DNA of 64,000 bases from Podospora pseudocomata (Eukaryota; Ascomycota; Sordariomycetes; Sordariales; Podosporaceae). Positions 10,919 through 25,300 of the stretch are shown one piece after another (positions within the stretch are counted from its first letter, which is position 1; the number at the start of each line of letters is the position of its first letter). A model generated the notes under the pieces. That model was not told the DNA's origin, did no database searches, and saw only the letters and a program-made list of their open reading frames with translations. The position numbers and the translations under genes were made by a program. The stretch is from NCBI RefSeq assembly GCF_035222375.1, contig NC_085890.1, forward strand, positions 868,001 through 932,000, in the 5' to 3' direction.

Positions 10919-13900
10919 CCCGTGTTCGCTTCAGTTACGCCTCGAGGAAATCGTGGGTATCAACTGGCCCGTTCGTGGATACACAAGCGACGACAGGGGA
11001 AGGGGTCCTTTTTCGGTTGGCGAGATGTCTCTGCCGTCTCCACGTCGGCAGTTTTGTTTGCGATTTTGACGACTCGAACAATGCCAGGATATGATAATTG
11101 CTTTGAGGTATCAAGATGTGAAACTCTATAGGGCCAGTTTTCCACCTTGAGAGCTTACTGTGTGAGATATTCGCCGATCAAGGCTTAACACTCCGGTGGT
11201 GCTTACTGCTCAAGAGTTAAGGCAGTGACAAGCCGTTCAGCTCCCAGGCATCAGCATTAATTTGACAATAGGCTTGGATTGTGTCTGTATCGGAAGCTGC
11301 TCTTACCACTGGCTCAGCACTTGCAGGAGTGAATATACCGCCGATATACATCCATCCATGTACCACTCGCCTGACATCATATGCCATCTTCATCACACTG
11401 AATTCACACCCTCACCACCAGACTTGATGTTGATATTTTTGATGTTTCGCTGCGGTGCGTGGGGGTCATTTATATCACAGTATTACAATCAATGACTGAC
11501 AGCAAGCGCAGTCCACAGCTGAGTAAGCAGCTCGGTCAACACACGGTGCAGCATGTCCCGGGACGCCAGGCCCTTCCTCCCCGGTGGCGTCCAGGTGAGG
11601 CCCGGATATGTGCGGCAACGAGTCCGGAAATGCAACCCCACCACCGCCCTCAACCACTCCCCGACGACATCACACATGATCACTCGGCAACTTCAAACAC
11701 AAGTGTGTGCATAGTGGCTTGCAGGATTCAATTCTCACGGTCCAGTGTTCCCCGCGAGCCGTAGACTGACTAGTCGGAACCACACTTGAACAACATCTGG
11801 TAAGCATTCTCCCCGTCGGGTCGGTCGCCGACCCTAAACTCACTACCTTACCTGAAATCCCTTCCCCGACATATCATAAGCGCGGGAGCGGCCCTTCCAA
11901 AGGAGTGCAGCATACCTATCGCCGACCCTGAATCCTTCTATACCACCGAAGGCGTACTAGAACACCAACACACCTCGCCGATCTGCATTCTACATTCTGG
12001 TTCCTACGCAATACTCCCAAAACGGAAGGTCGTGATCCTTCTTCCAAAATGCTGAAACACTTCAACTCCATATTTTGAGGTCATAATTAGCATCAATCGG
12101 ACGAGGTCGAGGCCCCCCCCCAAGGGATAGGTACTCGAGGGGCGAAGTAAGGCTGCTGCTGGCTGGCTGAGGTGTTGTTTTTAACCCATCACCCGCCTAT
12201 CTATACCCCCTTAGTTGCTCGTCTAACCGATGAACGATTATACCTGCAAGCTGAGGAATGAAACGAGGGGGGAAGGTTGGTTTGCCACACACGCGCGTCT
12301 AGATGTCTGAGGAGGGTGGTAAATGGTTAGATTAGACGCAGTGTTACCTCTTGACAAGATGCGATGGGTTATCTCCTTCTGGGGGAGGGATGGTAGGTTT
12401 GGGGAGGACGTTATCTCCTTTGGGGGTTGGGGTGTCTTGTCAAGATGTCGTACCACGAGCACGGCTCTATCACCATCAGCTGGAGTTGTTGACCAAGACA
12501 TGACCAAGAAGCGCCACCGAGTCTTGCTGTGGTGATTGTCACCAGTGAAGATATGGCTAACCTCAATGATCACTAGTAGCGAACAAGTAGAATAAGACAG
12601 CAGGCAGGATCAACAAGATTGTATTACCAGCAGAAGAAACTCCGACAGTATCTCCTCACCGCCAATGGGAAGCGTCATTCTTGAACGGTATTACTGCGCA
12701 CCCAGCAGCCAGGTCCAGTGTTTACTTCCACCGAGTTACCCCATACCAACACCAACATGAGCATCACACCACAAAGTCCGGCCCACTAACTCGAACCTCA
12801 CATCAACACCGTCACCTCATCAAGAAGATCCGTTTCAAACCTGTGTAACCATTAACACGAAGAACACAAGTTCAGCGCACCTGAATATTGAAGCTAGCTC
12901 GTCATCAAAATCCAAGCCAACATGCGTCTAACCCTCACGCCCTCACCCATTCGCCCAGACGACGACTCAAAATCACCAACATCCCCACGACAACAGATTC
13001 AATAGTTCCAGAAGCGCCCAAGCGCGCGGTTAACTCAACACTAGCACCAAATCGTGTAGTTTACAGGATGCAAGCTGTTGCTTTTTCCTTGGAGTTTTGG
13101 ATGTGAAAGAGCGGGGGATTAGACGCGATGTACGGCACAGCAGCACAACACCAACACCAAAATATCGCCACCAAAAGCTTGCGGGAACTTCCATATTGGT
13201 GATGGGGTGTATCTCCGATGTTCGTCCGTCCGGTTATCAGTTTGTTGAATTTATTGGGAGAAGAATTAACCTGAATATATTCAAGATGATATCCCCACCA
13301 CCCGGTAGGTAGGTATGTACCAAGTCGGACTCCGTTCGAATCCTTCACCTCGGCCTGGGGCTCGGGGGGTTCGGCGGTGAGAAGGCCGAGCAAGGTACGC
13401 TATCATGCGCGTCTGGAAGAGGGCAAGAAGATGAGAGAGACTAAGTCCGAGGCTGCCAGCCGGCCGGCATTGAATATCACGAACGACTTGAAGGGGTTTG
13501 AAAGGATAGCATGAACCGTATGTCATCCTCCCCAGGCTTCAACACGAATAAAACGAGGAATATAGCGAGCAAGAGAGACCATACCCTACCACCTAGCCCG
13601 GAGTAAAACATGAGCAAAATGAAATCAACTGACCTTCCTTCCCCTCCCTGTACAATTATGATCGCCCGCCCAGACCCTGAACACAATGTGTAACAGCACC
13701 ACACCACACCACACCGCACACGTGTTTGGTATCAACCCGCGAGTTCTAGACACTGGCTCCCAGGGTCTGGGTCATGCTAAACAAGGCTCTTGTTCGCCAC
13801 CATCTCCTTACTCTCACCGGAACAAGAAGAGACGAACAACCTGTTCCCTCTCTACAAACCCCCATTACCACCACTGCATGGAAACAGAGAAAGAACCCAC

Positions 13901-16900
13901 CGACCGCTCCTCCAACAGCGGACCCCCTTTCTCACGCTGACAACAGCTAGGGGTTGAACACTTTCGCCGTTAACCTGCGTCGGGTCCAAACCCCACCCAG
14001 ACAGGTGGTAATATCCCTCCCCGCATTCTTTTCTGAGCCTTAACCTTCTTTCGCCCCCAATTCTCATCCATGTTCCATGGTCTGTTGTTCTCGCCAGGAT
14101 GTTCCCCATCAAGAACGCGCCTGACGCGTACAGTTTGGTCCCGTGTCTGTCTGCCTGCCTGTCTTGAATGCACATGTACGGAGGCAGAGAAGGGGGGAAG
14201 GTAGTGTGGGGGGTGATGATACCTTCGAGGCTTCATCAGATGCAAGGTCTGGTGAGGGTAAGGGGGCAAGGAGTTCATCAACCCTAGACATGCTTGGCAC
14301 CCCTGGTTAAATCTCCACGCTCAGTACCTCTTCAACACAGAAGGACAGCAAAGGCGAGGCCGGTGGCGTAGAACGGAAGGAGATGGTCTTGGAATCTTGG
14401 GCAATGATTCCAAAAATACGGACTTTGCCTTGAGTTCACGTGAAGTCTGGGGAAGGCGAGGCCAGGTACACGGGCGAGGGGATCCTCCCGTCTCTTCTTC
14501 TGGCGAGACAGGTTCTCGTTTCTGTTCATTCGTGGCCTGCCGCTAGGAACCAGTCTTTCAACCCCAGAGTGCAAATCGTCGCGCCGTATAACTCCGGCGT
14601 TGGCTGTGCCCCGCGGGCCCCGGATTTTGGGCATGCTCCGAATGGTCTTTTCAACCAGATAACGTTGACGTTTATTCACCAAATTGGTCAAATATTAGAA
14701 CACCAAAAGAAAAGAAATGACAGAAAAGGTACAAACCCGGCCGGCAAAGTCACCGCCGCGGAGCCCGCTCCGAACCCACGATGTCGTCAAAACCCATCAT
14801 GCAGATCCCCAGACCGACCGTTGGTTGGCCAGCTTCCGCTCGTCACGTTTATGCTTCCCAAAGAGAACCAGATGAATTAGACGCGCAAGACGACGCTAGC
14901 GTAGCACCTTGCTTTTTGGCTTGCTTGGGTTGGGTTGTTGGTTGTTGTTGGTTCGAGTTGCACACTCATACCACCACGCATCAAATCCGTTCATCATCCC
15001 ATGACGCCGGGGTTCATGCTGCTGGTGATGATATGGATGGGAGGGGTTCGGTCTCGGGGTTGTTCGGTGTCCACATGAAGCTGTGGGAAATGCTTGGTCG
15101 GGCGCTTCCATTGCCTTGCCTGCCCCCCCTTGACGTGCATCAAACCCAGACTTCTGGGGTTTCGATGAAAATGCAAGAACCAGACTTTGCGAAAGCGAGA
15201 GCGAGGCAGAAAACAACAAACTGTCAGAACCTTATCACCAGAAGGAGAAAAAGTCGGGACGAGATTGCTTACTGATGATGGGAAATTTGCTGCTGCATGT
15301 TGTTCACAGCATGCTGCAGCTGACTCCCTCCCTTCCTTCTCCCGCCCAGAGCAGCCGGCCAGCTTCAGCTGTCCTCGTGGGAGTTACACAAAGGGACAAA
15401 GGCCCCTCCCATTGACAAATAGTATGATCTTCTGCAGAAGCACAAGATCTTCCAAGTGTAAAATATGCCGGCCTTTCCGTTCTGTCTCGCTTGCTTCCCC
15501 GGTCCCGAAAAGCCGGGGCCGTTGTCGTTCTCAACCCACGCCGGGCCCGTCCTCGTGGGTTGATTCAAGCGAAAAGAAGCAATTGCTTATCTCTGGGCAT
15601 CTCTCTCTCTCATTGAGCCCAACCCATGCACAGACAGGTGTTCATCCCACGTGGATATGTCCGTCCTAGCCAGCGGCACAGCAGAATGGAGCCGCCGCCG
15701 CCACCAGCCCGCACCCTTCCCTGCCTTTTTTTTTTTCCCTTCTTTCGCGGGGCGACCGTTTTACGCTTCCTAAATGCCGGAGCCGAATGGTTGACGTTAT
15801 GTGAGATATCAGATTCTGTTTCTTTTGGTACCTACAGATGAAGATATGCCAACGAAGAAAAGAATGAAACGCCACCAACATCAACTCGATGAAAGAAAAA
15901 GAACATTGCATTTTCAATCAAGCCCTCGGAAATGACGTTTATTCCGGAACGGAACGGCCCTTTTGGATAGAATGTGTGTATTCGCTCAGTCTGGTAGTTG
16001 ATTCCTTCACCGAAAACCCGGCGCAAACTCCCCTTTACGATCAACAATCCCACCCAAACACATACACATACATACCGGGCGGGAGAAAAATCCCCCATGA
16101 TTTCCCCTCTTATTTGTGTCATGATTGATGTTACCCAAAGCCCGAAGCCTCACTCGCGGATCCTCGGATTCCGAGGTCTGGATATTCATTTCAGTATCAC
16201 ATCATCTCTTCTTTCTTCACTCTCATCATCAAAAGCGGTCAGGAAAATGCAAACAGATAGATAGATGGGTGGGTGGTTGGGTGGTGCTTGTGCAGCATGA
16301 CATCTGCCTCACCCACCACCAACCCACACCACCACCACCAGGACACACTTGATGATGTTGCTGCCTCCATGCTGACATACAGAACGCCCATCCCTCTCCC
16401 AGTAGTTTTCGGACCCGTCTCGCTGGAACTAGTCCCCCCATTATCCCTTACCAGCGCCTATAACAACCAATGATTTCATCTCTCAACCCTCTTTGTCGCT
16501 GCGTCAAAAAGGCGGAGTGTGAAACCAGGTCGTCACCGATCTTCTGTCTTTCTTTCCCATTATTGTTTTAGGGCTGACGGTAGGTCCTGAACATCAACTT
16601 CACTATCAAATCATCAAGAGAGAGAAAAGCCGACTCGGGGTCCCCCCTTTCGCTGTCTATTCCCCCGACAAAATGACACCGATACCTTACTCCGACATCT
16701 TTGGGGGCGAAATGTCCCCCCCCTTCCCCCCCCCAATCTCGCACCTCACATTGCAGCCAACCTCGCATTTGTACCACCACCTCCCTCCTCCAGCATGGTG
16801 GAAGAAGAAGAATGCAACTTTATCAACGATATTCACAACCACCAGTGATGACGACTAAAGATTCTTCTTACACCGCCCTTGTGAACCCCGGCCAGGTTTG

Positions 16901-17340
16901 CAGATGTACATTGACGTTGAGTGTACGGTAGGCCCCCAATGCTGCGACCTGCCTACCTGACATGCCAATCTTACTCACGTCCCCAACACCGGACCAACAG
17001 CGAAGGCATGGCGGAGCATGGTAGGGCATATTCGGTTCGGTACCGCAGCGGTCGTAGGGCTGAGAGGTTCGGTCAGAGAAGGTTCCAAGCACGGGAGAGA
17101 CGTTTCCCGGTGTTGACGAATGAAATTCCTTTTCTGCACGAGTGCCTAGGAAAACCTCGGATTCTGTTTCGCTTTTTGACGGCTTGGAAAACTCAATGAG
17201 GGGATTGGACCGCATGTTGCCTATCCAGGGGGCCAAAAGGAGCGGATGATGCCGTTCAATCTTTCGTGATATGATCGGACCTTGTGCGATACGCACTCCC
17301 CACAACAGCAGCAGCAAGCAGGTCTCACCTCACCCCCTCC

Positions 17341-17361
17341 AAAAAAAAAAAAAAAAAAAAA
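17341..17361. repeat. Poly(A) tract, 21 bases
   Basis: An uninterrupted run of A on the plus strand within the gene-poor interval, following a C-rich stretch. Confidence 0.9.
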
Positions 17362-18036
17362 GAAAACCCCAGCCCTGTGTATATTACCTTCCCGCAATCA
17401 TGAGCGCCATTGTCAGACGAGCGAGCACCCGTGATCCTAGCTGCAGCTGCTCAGCCGGACCTACCTATCTCCAGGTTCCTTATTTCCCCCTCCGTTCTAT
17501 CCTGTACTGCTGAGGGACCTACGATAGGCAAGCCAAGGCGGGAATAATGGCCACCATAGGGCTTGGAACGGACAGGCTAGGGTACAGAAACGGAATCGGT
17601 GACTGGCCCATAAACGCGGCCGTCCTAACCCCCCAAAAAATTGGAGATGTTCTTCTGCAGTGTAATTGGCTGTGTGTGTGTGGGAGGGTAAGATTTTAGG
17701 TCCTTTGCTTCTTCGGAATCTTGCCCGCCCCGAGCTGTCATCGGAGGTTGTTGTTGTTATTGTTATTGGTGGTGGTGGGTACTCCCGCCCCCAGTATCCG
17801 CCCTCCAACGGTTCTTGACATGATAGATGGGTGAGGGTTGGATCCCTACCTGTATGGAGAGTTTCGGTTTCATTTGGGGGATGTAAGGGGATGAGTGAGA
17901 TGTAGGCGGCCGATGGATGGTGTTGTTACGGTGCTGTTGGGGTGGTGATTGGTATGGATGATGGTTACGGTGAGTGGTGAGCGGATATGATATGCAAGAC
18001 ATATCGAGACGGGAGGGAGGAAAGGATCCTCCATCA

Positions 18037-18056
18037 AATCAATCAATCAATCAATC
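18037..18056. repeat. (ATCA) tetranucleotide repeat
   Basis: About five tandem ATCA units, non-coding. Confidence 0.75.
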
Positions 18057-19206
18057 TACAAGTCGATGCCCTTTCTTTCCCAAGGACTTTCCCACCCAGA
18101 GAACCCCCTCCATAGCTACTTGCTCAAGGTAACAACAAGCCCGAACCCAGAATCCCACCCCATACCCCAACCATCAGACCGCCCAAGGCATAAAAAGCCT
18201 GCACTACATAGGTTCAGCTCGCTGTTGTCGCCTTGCCGGCAATTCCTCCAGTGTGGTATTCCTCCCCTACCATCACCAATAATACGAACTGACTGCCTAC
18301 TTCCCTACCTTAAGGAACCCTCGGCATCGTGTTCAGTCCTCTCTGCTCAAGTCCCTTCACACGGGTACCCCGGATCAGCTCGTTGGTCCTTAGGTCCTTC
18401 ACTCAACACCGTTGTGAGCGTAATAATCGAGGTCGAGTGATCCCCCAGCCCCGAACCGCATTCGCAGTAGGTATTGCGCAAACAACCCACATCCCGAGCC
18501 CAAACCTGTGCCGCAGCCCTTCCCTTTCCTTGGGATGATGTTTACTTTGCTTTTCGCTCCCCGAAACCCACCGGCTCCAACTAACCCAACTGTCATATGA
18601 TCATGTTAGTGCCGATCTCAACTCGGCGTTTAAGCAAGGGCACTTTAACTCCATCACTGCTCACCAACAACAACAAGAGGCAAATCAGTTTGGTGCACTT
18701 CAATTCTCACTGCCGTCCAATTCTCGGCTTCTCCTCTTTCTATCTCCCTCCATGCTATAGCTCTTGAAAAAAAGACAAATCTTTCCACCCAAGCATATAT
18801 ACACTCATACAAATGACAAAAAGGAAACAATTGCAAGATGACCAAAAAGACGTAACAGATGTCAGCAGATAATCCCCTTGTTTGCTTTCCCCCCCCAAAA
18901 AAAACAAAAAACCACCGTGAAGTAGTACAAAGCATTCCTCCTCCCAGTAATGTTCTAAACATTTCCCCTCCCAAAATCCCAACCCCATGTTCTTATGAGA
19001 TACATTATTCGTACAAGTCGCGCTCCAAAAAAAAAAAACTCAACTCGCGAGACAAAGGAAAGGAATAAAAAAAAAACACAAAATGCCACCAACCACCACC
19101 CAGCTTCCCAAATCCCGAGGCGCCTTTGGTATCTAATATAATTCCATCACAAATACAATCCTGAAGCATAAGATATAAAATATAAGAAAGTGTCGAGCGA
19201 GTTCAA

Positions 19207-20541
19207 TCACCTCCCCCAAGGATGAACCTGAGAGTGGTGATGCTCATCCCTCCTCATCGCCGGCTGCATCGACCCCAAAACAGAAGTGCTGCACAGCGGA
19301 GGGATAGCCATGGGCGGCAACCCCCCCGGTGGCGGGATCATGTGCCCCATGGCGGGTCCCATCCCCCGGTTGTGATGCATGCTGCTCGGATCAAAGCTCT
19401 CCGCCCGGAGGTCCAGAGTCCCAATGTCAAAACGCTTGGAGCAGCCGTCTTCCATGTGTCTGTTCGAAACTACAGTTAGCTATTGTTTTTTGAAGGGAGG
19501 TAAAAGTCAAAGGGAAACCAACCTCCTAAGGGTATCCTTCCTGGCAAACATCCTCGAGCAGTAATCGCACTTGTGGTTCCGCTCCTTCATGTGCACGCTC
19601 TGGTGGTGGCGCTGGAGATCCGTCTTGCGCACAAATTTCTTGTTGCAGTCCGTCACCTGGCAGGGGAAGGGATACTCCCTCTTCTCGTCGTGCGTCTCCA
19701 TGTGCGCTTTGAAGTTGTAGCTGCGGCTGAACATCTTGCCACACCCCTTGACCTCGCAGACAAAGTTGGCCTCCTCCTTGGTCGTCAGCCGGCGGGGCGC
19801 CCTTCGTGGCCGCTGGACCCGGAACTGTCGCTTGGCGTCGTACATGAAGCTCGAGGCTTGTGGCCCGCTGGCCACCCCCGGGTAGAATTGGTCTGGCTCT
19901 ACTGGGTGGTAGTCGGGCTTGTGCCAGGTGGCCGAGGATCCGCTGTCGGAAAGATAGCCGGCTGAGCTGCCCGTGTAGGGACCGTTGTCCGAAGGGAACG
20001 AGGTGTGAACGGATCGGGGTGATGGGTATTGGGACGCCTCCATGTGGCCGTACTCGGAAGGGGTGCCCTCCATCTTGACCCGGGGTGTCATGGAGCCGGG
20101 CACGGAAGTGGCGGGAGTGTAAGGCATGGACCTGGGCTGGATGGCAGGTGATCGGGGGGCAGAGCCAGTCGGTGGAGGAGTCGACGAGTGGATCGAGTGG
20201 GCGTGGCTAGGGTGGGAGTGGTAGACGTCGTGGCCGTATGAGTAGCTGTTGAAGCTCTCATACTCTGAGGAGAGGATGCTAGGCATGCTGGAGGCAGAAG
20301 ACATGGGATGGTGGATGACGGTGTTGTCCCAAGATTGGCTCATCGAGTCGAGTGGTGGCAGTGAGTTGTCAGTGTCCATGGGAGGGGTCACGGCGCAGGA
20401 CGGCTCCCCATATAACGACGAGATCTTGTACTGTTGCTCAAGTCCAGGTGATGGGTAGTCGAGCGAGGACCTCTCTGAAGGGCAGTAGGTGTGCGCTGGG
20501 GTGGATGGCGACCTGGTGAGAGCAGGCGGTGTGAGATCCAT
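19207..20541 (-). CDS. C2H2 zinc-finger transcription factor, Swi5/Ace2-like finger layout
   Basis: Two exons, complement(join(19207..19459, 19523..20541)), encode 423 aa. The 63 bp GT-AG intron has a GCTAAC branch site and joins DTLRR to HMEDGC inside the third finger. The first 250 residues are Ser/Pro/Tyr/His-rich and disordered, as expected of an activation region, followed by a basic RPRRAPRR stretch. Three consecutive fingers follow: CEVKGCGKMFSRSYNFKAH, CQVTDCNKKFVRKTDLQRHH and CDYCSRMFARKDTLRRHMEDGC. The last ends His-x4-Cys, as in the third finger of Swi5/Ace2. A Met/Pro/His-rich tail of about 70 residues completes the protein. It is likely a nuclear DNA-binding regulator of development or stress. 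The exact orthologue is not identified. The ATG lies 45 bases downstream of a trinucleotide repeat, and very long non-coding flanks surround the gene. Confidence 0.9.
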
Positions 20542-20586
20542 GGTTGGTGGTTGAGGCTGGGTGCCTTGGGTCTATTTATTGAGGTA

Positions 20587-20619
20587 GGTGGTGGTGGTGG
20601 TGGTGGTGGTGGTGGTGGT
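20587..20619. repeat. (GGT)11 microsatellite in the C2H2 gene leader
   Basis: Eleven perfect GGT units on the plus strand (ACC on the transcribed strand) lie 46-78 bases upstream of the C2H2 start codon, in its probable 5' UTR. Repeat length could vary between strains. Confidence 0.9.
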
Positions 20620-22361
20620 TGGTGCGTGTGTGCACAGCACCTGTGAGTAAGATAGGGGGGGTAAGAAGGATGACGATGTTTGTTGGAAGCGGCCAGGGGA
20701 TGCTCGCCCAGTCAGACGTTCTCGAGTCCGATTGGTGTTCAAACACGTCGAGGTACTGAATCGAGTAGGAGGGGGAGGCAGGCCAGATATAGGGAAAGAC
20801 CGAGAAGGGCACAGGTCTTGATTCGCGAGACCACTTTCAGGTGCGTGCGAACAGGCAAAGCATGAACAAGAAGGCTCTTCACTTGTTGAGATGCTATTCC
20901 ATAAATCTGAGGCAGGCTGTGGGAGCAAAAGCTGGGTGTGTCTGGACGAGGCAGACAACCAGGGTATCTTATAACATTTGCAAATGTGGAAGAACAAGGT
21001 TGCCTGCCTGGCTAATAAAAGAGCGTGCCCATGTTCGTCCAGACGCGCTTCTCGTTGAAGATGTGCGGGTTCTCTTCATGGTGCTGAACCTGACCAGGGG
21101 TCAAGGGGGGTGTGCCTCGAGAGACGCACGACAGAGACTGGGGGCGTCCCTGGGGTAGGAGAGAGAGAAGGATTTTGGGGGTGGGTTCAGGTCCAACGAG
21201 CACCCCCTGCTCGCAAAAGAGACAAAAGTGACATGGGGAACAAGGCTGGCGGGCACCAGCCGAAAAAGGCAAGATCTGACTGAACAGGCCATTGTACTAG
21301 ATGTTGGGTGTGGCAGGGCAACTCTGTCCAGGGGCTGTCGACTGTGAGGTGTGGGAGGGGCAGGTCCCAACTCGGGAAGAAGAGAGGTGGTGACATGGAA
21401 ATATAGCAACGCTACACCGGTTTGGGAACGTCTGTGTATCAAGGGTCACAGGGAGTCTAAAAGTAGCGTAGCGGCTAGGATAAGGTGATGAGCAGACACT
21501 CGACCTGCAGACAACAGGCACCTCGTTTGAGCTGTTGGAACCCCGTTTCCAGCTCTGGGGTGGGGAACGTTTTGGCTCTCCTGCGGGGGCCATCGACAGG
21601 GCTGTTGGCAGTCACACCGGAGCAGGCGGGCAAGAATTGCTTTTTGGCAAGCTGTTGGTGCGAGCGTTCCCTGCCAGACCACTCGGCGACCGGGACGGGG
21701 AAGCGGGAGACCGCGCCAACGCCCTCGGGAGCGAGGGGGGAACAGCCATTCCATCTTCACAGTGCTACTTTGCTGCTGCGTAAAGGCCGAGGTCGAGACG
21801 GTCCCGAATCATGCCGGGCTGGCTGTCTGTATGGTTTTCCCCAGACCTGCTTGTGTAGACATGCACTGACATGCTAGCAGAGTTGGCGGACAGAGCGGCA
21901 GGGTCACGGCAACAAAACATCGCCGTGGAGATCGAGGGCGCGGAATCCGGGGAGCAACTCTGTCTTTGCTGAAGGACGGGAGAGTCGGCGACCCAAGAGA
22001 AGGGGTCGAGGGGACGGGAGAGGGCCAGGTGGGCGCGGTTGGTTGCACCCAGACCACGCAGCCCGTGCAGTGCAGACACGGGGTCGGTACGGTGCTGCAG
22101 GTGTAATTTCTTCAGTGGTTCCAAGTACCGTGGCTGTAGTAGATGTCTCAAGCGCTTGCGCCTGTTTTTGCGCGCTGGGGAGCCTCTGAGTGGCCGGCAG
22201 ACAAACGGAGCGCGATTGCTCTGCGAATTGCAACCAAACTTCATGATGGGACCTTTTGGGACCTGCAACCAACATGACTTTACGGCCCCCCGGCATTTGG
22301 AGCTATTGCTGCTGTTGGACGGTAGTTGAGTTGGTGGTGGTGATACCGTGATAGCGTTATC

Positions 22362-22385
22362 CTCTTCTTCTTCTTCTTCTTCTTC
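22362..22385. repeat. (CTT)n microsatellite
   Basis: About eight tandem CTT/TTC units in non-coding sequence. Confidence 0.85.
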
Positions 22386-25300
22386 GGCGCAAACTCGCCC
22401 CCATGGAGTAAAGCCAGGCCAGCGAAGGATTCGGGGATGGACAGTGGACGCCGAACACCAAAAAGCCCGTCGGGGCTCTCATGGTCCAAAAGGACTTTTG
22501 ATAATCTGCGATGATGCAAATGCAGTGAGCAGCGAGCAGTGAGCAGCGAGTGAGAGCCGTGAGCAGACCAATGGGATCAAAAAGACGGTGCAGATAGATT
22601 TGAAGAACAAAACGGTCAGCCAAGAGTGTGGTAAGAAAACGGATAATCGGCCATATGCCGGCCCCCAAACTTGATCAGGTCTAGGTTAGGCGATGGCCCT
22701 TGTAATAATTAAGGCTAGGAAGTGGAGGACCTTGCGGGATTGCGTGGTTTGCGACCCACTGATATCCGCTCTTTCGCGCTCTGATTTCTGAATTCGTAGC
22801 TCGGTGACTGAATAATAAAATAAAATGATGCTGTGAGGAAGCATGTCATGGAGTGTCAGTGTCGATGGGTAGAAGCAGCAGCGGGACGAACGGTCGGACG
22901 GCTGCCGAGTGGAAATCGACATCTGTAAGGCGCAGTGAGAGATCGGGGCCCGGGGAAACGAGTGGATCGGCTGCGTACCCGTCCGAACGCGAGGCTGTGA
23001 TTGGGCCGTGCGTACGAGCCACAATGTGAGTGCTGTGATGTGTATCGTCTTTATCCCTACTAAAATTGCCTGATGCCAGGAGGTCCGTAGCAGCCCCGTA
23101 CACAGCCCAGCGAGATGTGCCCTAATAACTAACAGCCAGTAATAAACAGCGTTCTCTACTATATCCGCGATGTCGTGATATCCGACATTGGATCTCCCAG
23201 CGCCGTTCGTTCGCCAGCGGAAACAATGGGTGCTCCCGCTGCCGAAATGCCACCCCGCGGCGGTGAGTCTGGAGACATGTCTATTCGACGCAGGATATTC
23301 TAAAGGTAGTACGGCAGCCAGGCTTATGGTAACAGCACATGCGCATGCGTCTCTCCATCGCCTGTCTTATCTCGTCCGACTTTGTCAGAATTCCCATGAA
23401 TTACCAGGCAGACAGTCGATCCGAGAGATGCGATGCAGCGCTGCCCCACCCTCCATCACAGCCCAGTAAAGTCTCCAGGCGAGCCAGGCAACAACAATTC
23501 TCTCTGTCAGGACTGCAGCAGAGGGTAGCACCGGCCTGCGTCATCTTACGAGCCTTCCAATGCGAGCCTTGAATTCCAGCTACACGGTATCGGTGAGCCT
23601 TTCTGTTCTCTCAGTATGTGCTGCACGACGACATGGCTCCGTTTTGCTGCTGTCTCGCCTGTCGTCGCCGTTTCTGGATGGCCACACGCGTCAGCTTCTT
23701 GCTCTTGAGTCCTTTTTGGGGTCCAGTCCAAGAGTCAACGACCGGACTGATGGGTACGGAGTAAAGATGACCGTTGCCCTGCCGAAAGCCCATGCATGTG
23801 CCAGGTGGGTGCCCAAAAAGATGGGAAAAAAACCCACCGACTTGGAAATTACAGCGTTGTGGTTTTACGCATATCACCCTTTTCCGCGCATCAATTCACC
23901 CTGCCCCGCACACCTACCTGACGCCAGCTGTTGTCTCCCATGGCGGAATGCCGGATAATGCCATCACGAACAACCCGCTTCCAGGCAAACCGTGGGTTTC
24001 GTTAATGAGGTTTGCCGGCTCAGCCACGGACGTGGCCCATCTCTGTGTATGTTAAACGTGGGGGAGGGGAAGAAGGGAAACGAGAAAGCAGGATTGCTAG
24101 GCCTGGTGGTGGATCTGAAACACGGCATTCTTCTGTACAGTTTGTAAGCGTCGTTGCGGCGCTGCAGGCTTGACTCCCGTCGAGAAAGCCAGGGGAGCAT
24201 CGCAAATCAAGGTGATGCCATGGGCGCGCCGAGACCGCCAAGATTTCGGGGAGCAGAGACCAGCACTGGGGGAACCGGTGGTGTGGAGGACGGCCGCTGC
24301 TGAGTGGTCGCCCAGAGAGGACCACGAGCTGCAGTACCTTTGCGGTGGAAGGATTCCAGAGCCTTTTGGCTGTGCGTGGTTGGATATCCAAAATTGGGTG
24401 GCCTTTTATGCAAGAACACTCGGTCTTTGAAACAATTCGAATCCTCCAAGCCCTCCTCCGATGACTTGCTTAACCGGACGAGCCAGGAGAGAAAGCTTTG
24501 AGAGAAGCAGACAGACAGACATGCGAGCGCATAGCACATGATGCAGGGGGCTTTCTAGAATCAACAACTGCATCGCGGAGCCAAACAGCTCTACGAGCAT
24601 GTATTGTACGAGGGCAGTGGAGGGGTCTCGTTGCCATGTGTGATTCCATCGTATAGGCCGGTGAGAGACAGTCGGACCGTCAGCGTGACGGGCGTTCCCG
24701 CTGTCTCCAATTGGGAAGGGCCCCGAGAACGCCGACGCGGCACAACCGGAAGTGTCTTGGCAGGGCCATCAAGGTCGGTGCTTCCCCCGGCTCCCGTGGA
24801 ACCTTGCAGCGAGCTAGTGATCGGTGGCTTGTGGTGGTTTACGGAGGGCATCATCAAGATGGGGATTTTGTTTTTGCAATGATGATGGTGGACGGCGTTG
24901 CAGCTGAGTAAAGAGCCGCCACCATCTCACACCTCGGCTTGCTTCCAGGTGTCAAAGACAAGAATCACGACATCTGACCTTGTCTAGTTTGCGGAGGATG
25001 AATAAGACATTGACGACGACAGGCAACCCCTGTGAAGATCTTCGAGATAGGGAAAGCAAAGGCCCACCGATCTCCACGCCCCGCTTCCCCGGTTTACGGC
25101 GCCTGGACCAACCTACCCAAGCAGCATGACCAACCGCATTCTAAGCATTCAAAGTGGAATATGGCCTGATGCTCATTGAGGCATTTGCGCTTACGCCTGG
25201 TGAGCATTGACTAAAAGAGCCAGATACAAGTTTGCGGGCCAGGATGATGGTGAAATTGCGTTACTAGCACTAGGGTTACTGGCAGTTGAATGCCCTTACC

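Larger units (their letters stand above)
9447..19206. other. Gene-poor interval, 9.8 kb
   Basis: This lies between the 3' ends of PRP3 and the convergent C2H2 gene. Open frames are short, overlap on both strands and show no domain. Notable content: a cysteine-patterned minus-strand segment at 10680-10918 (listed separately), an A21 tract at 17341-17361, an ATCA tetranucleotide run at 18037-18056, and many CCCC and CAC-rich stretches. The last 600 bp before 19207 is A-rich and may hold the C2H2 3' UTR. I found no convincing tRNA cloverleaf, 5S gene or transposon. Confidence 0.55.

Noticed and set aside
11060-11090. Minus-strand GTTCGAGTC, resembling a tRNA T loop
   Set aside because: Stem bases do not pair; no cloverleaf can be drawn.
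13300-13360. GTTCGAATCC, resembling a tRNA B box
   Set aside because: The flanking bases do not pair as a T stem and no A box or acceptor stem is found at the right distance.
16261-16400. Regularly spaced CACC/GGTG motifs, considered as an array
   Set aside because: Simple low-complexity triplets without constant-length spacers; not a CRISPR-like array.
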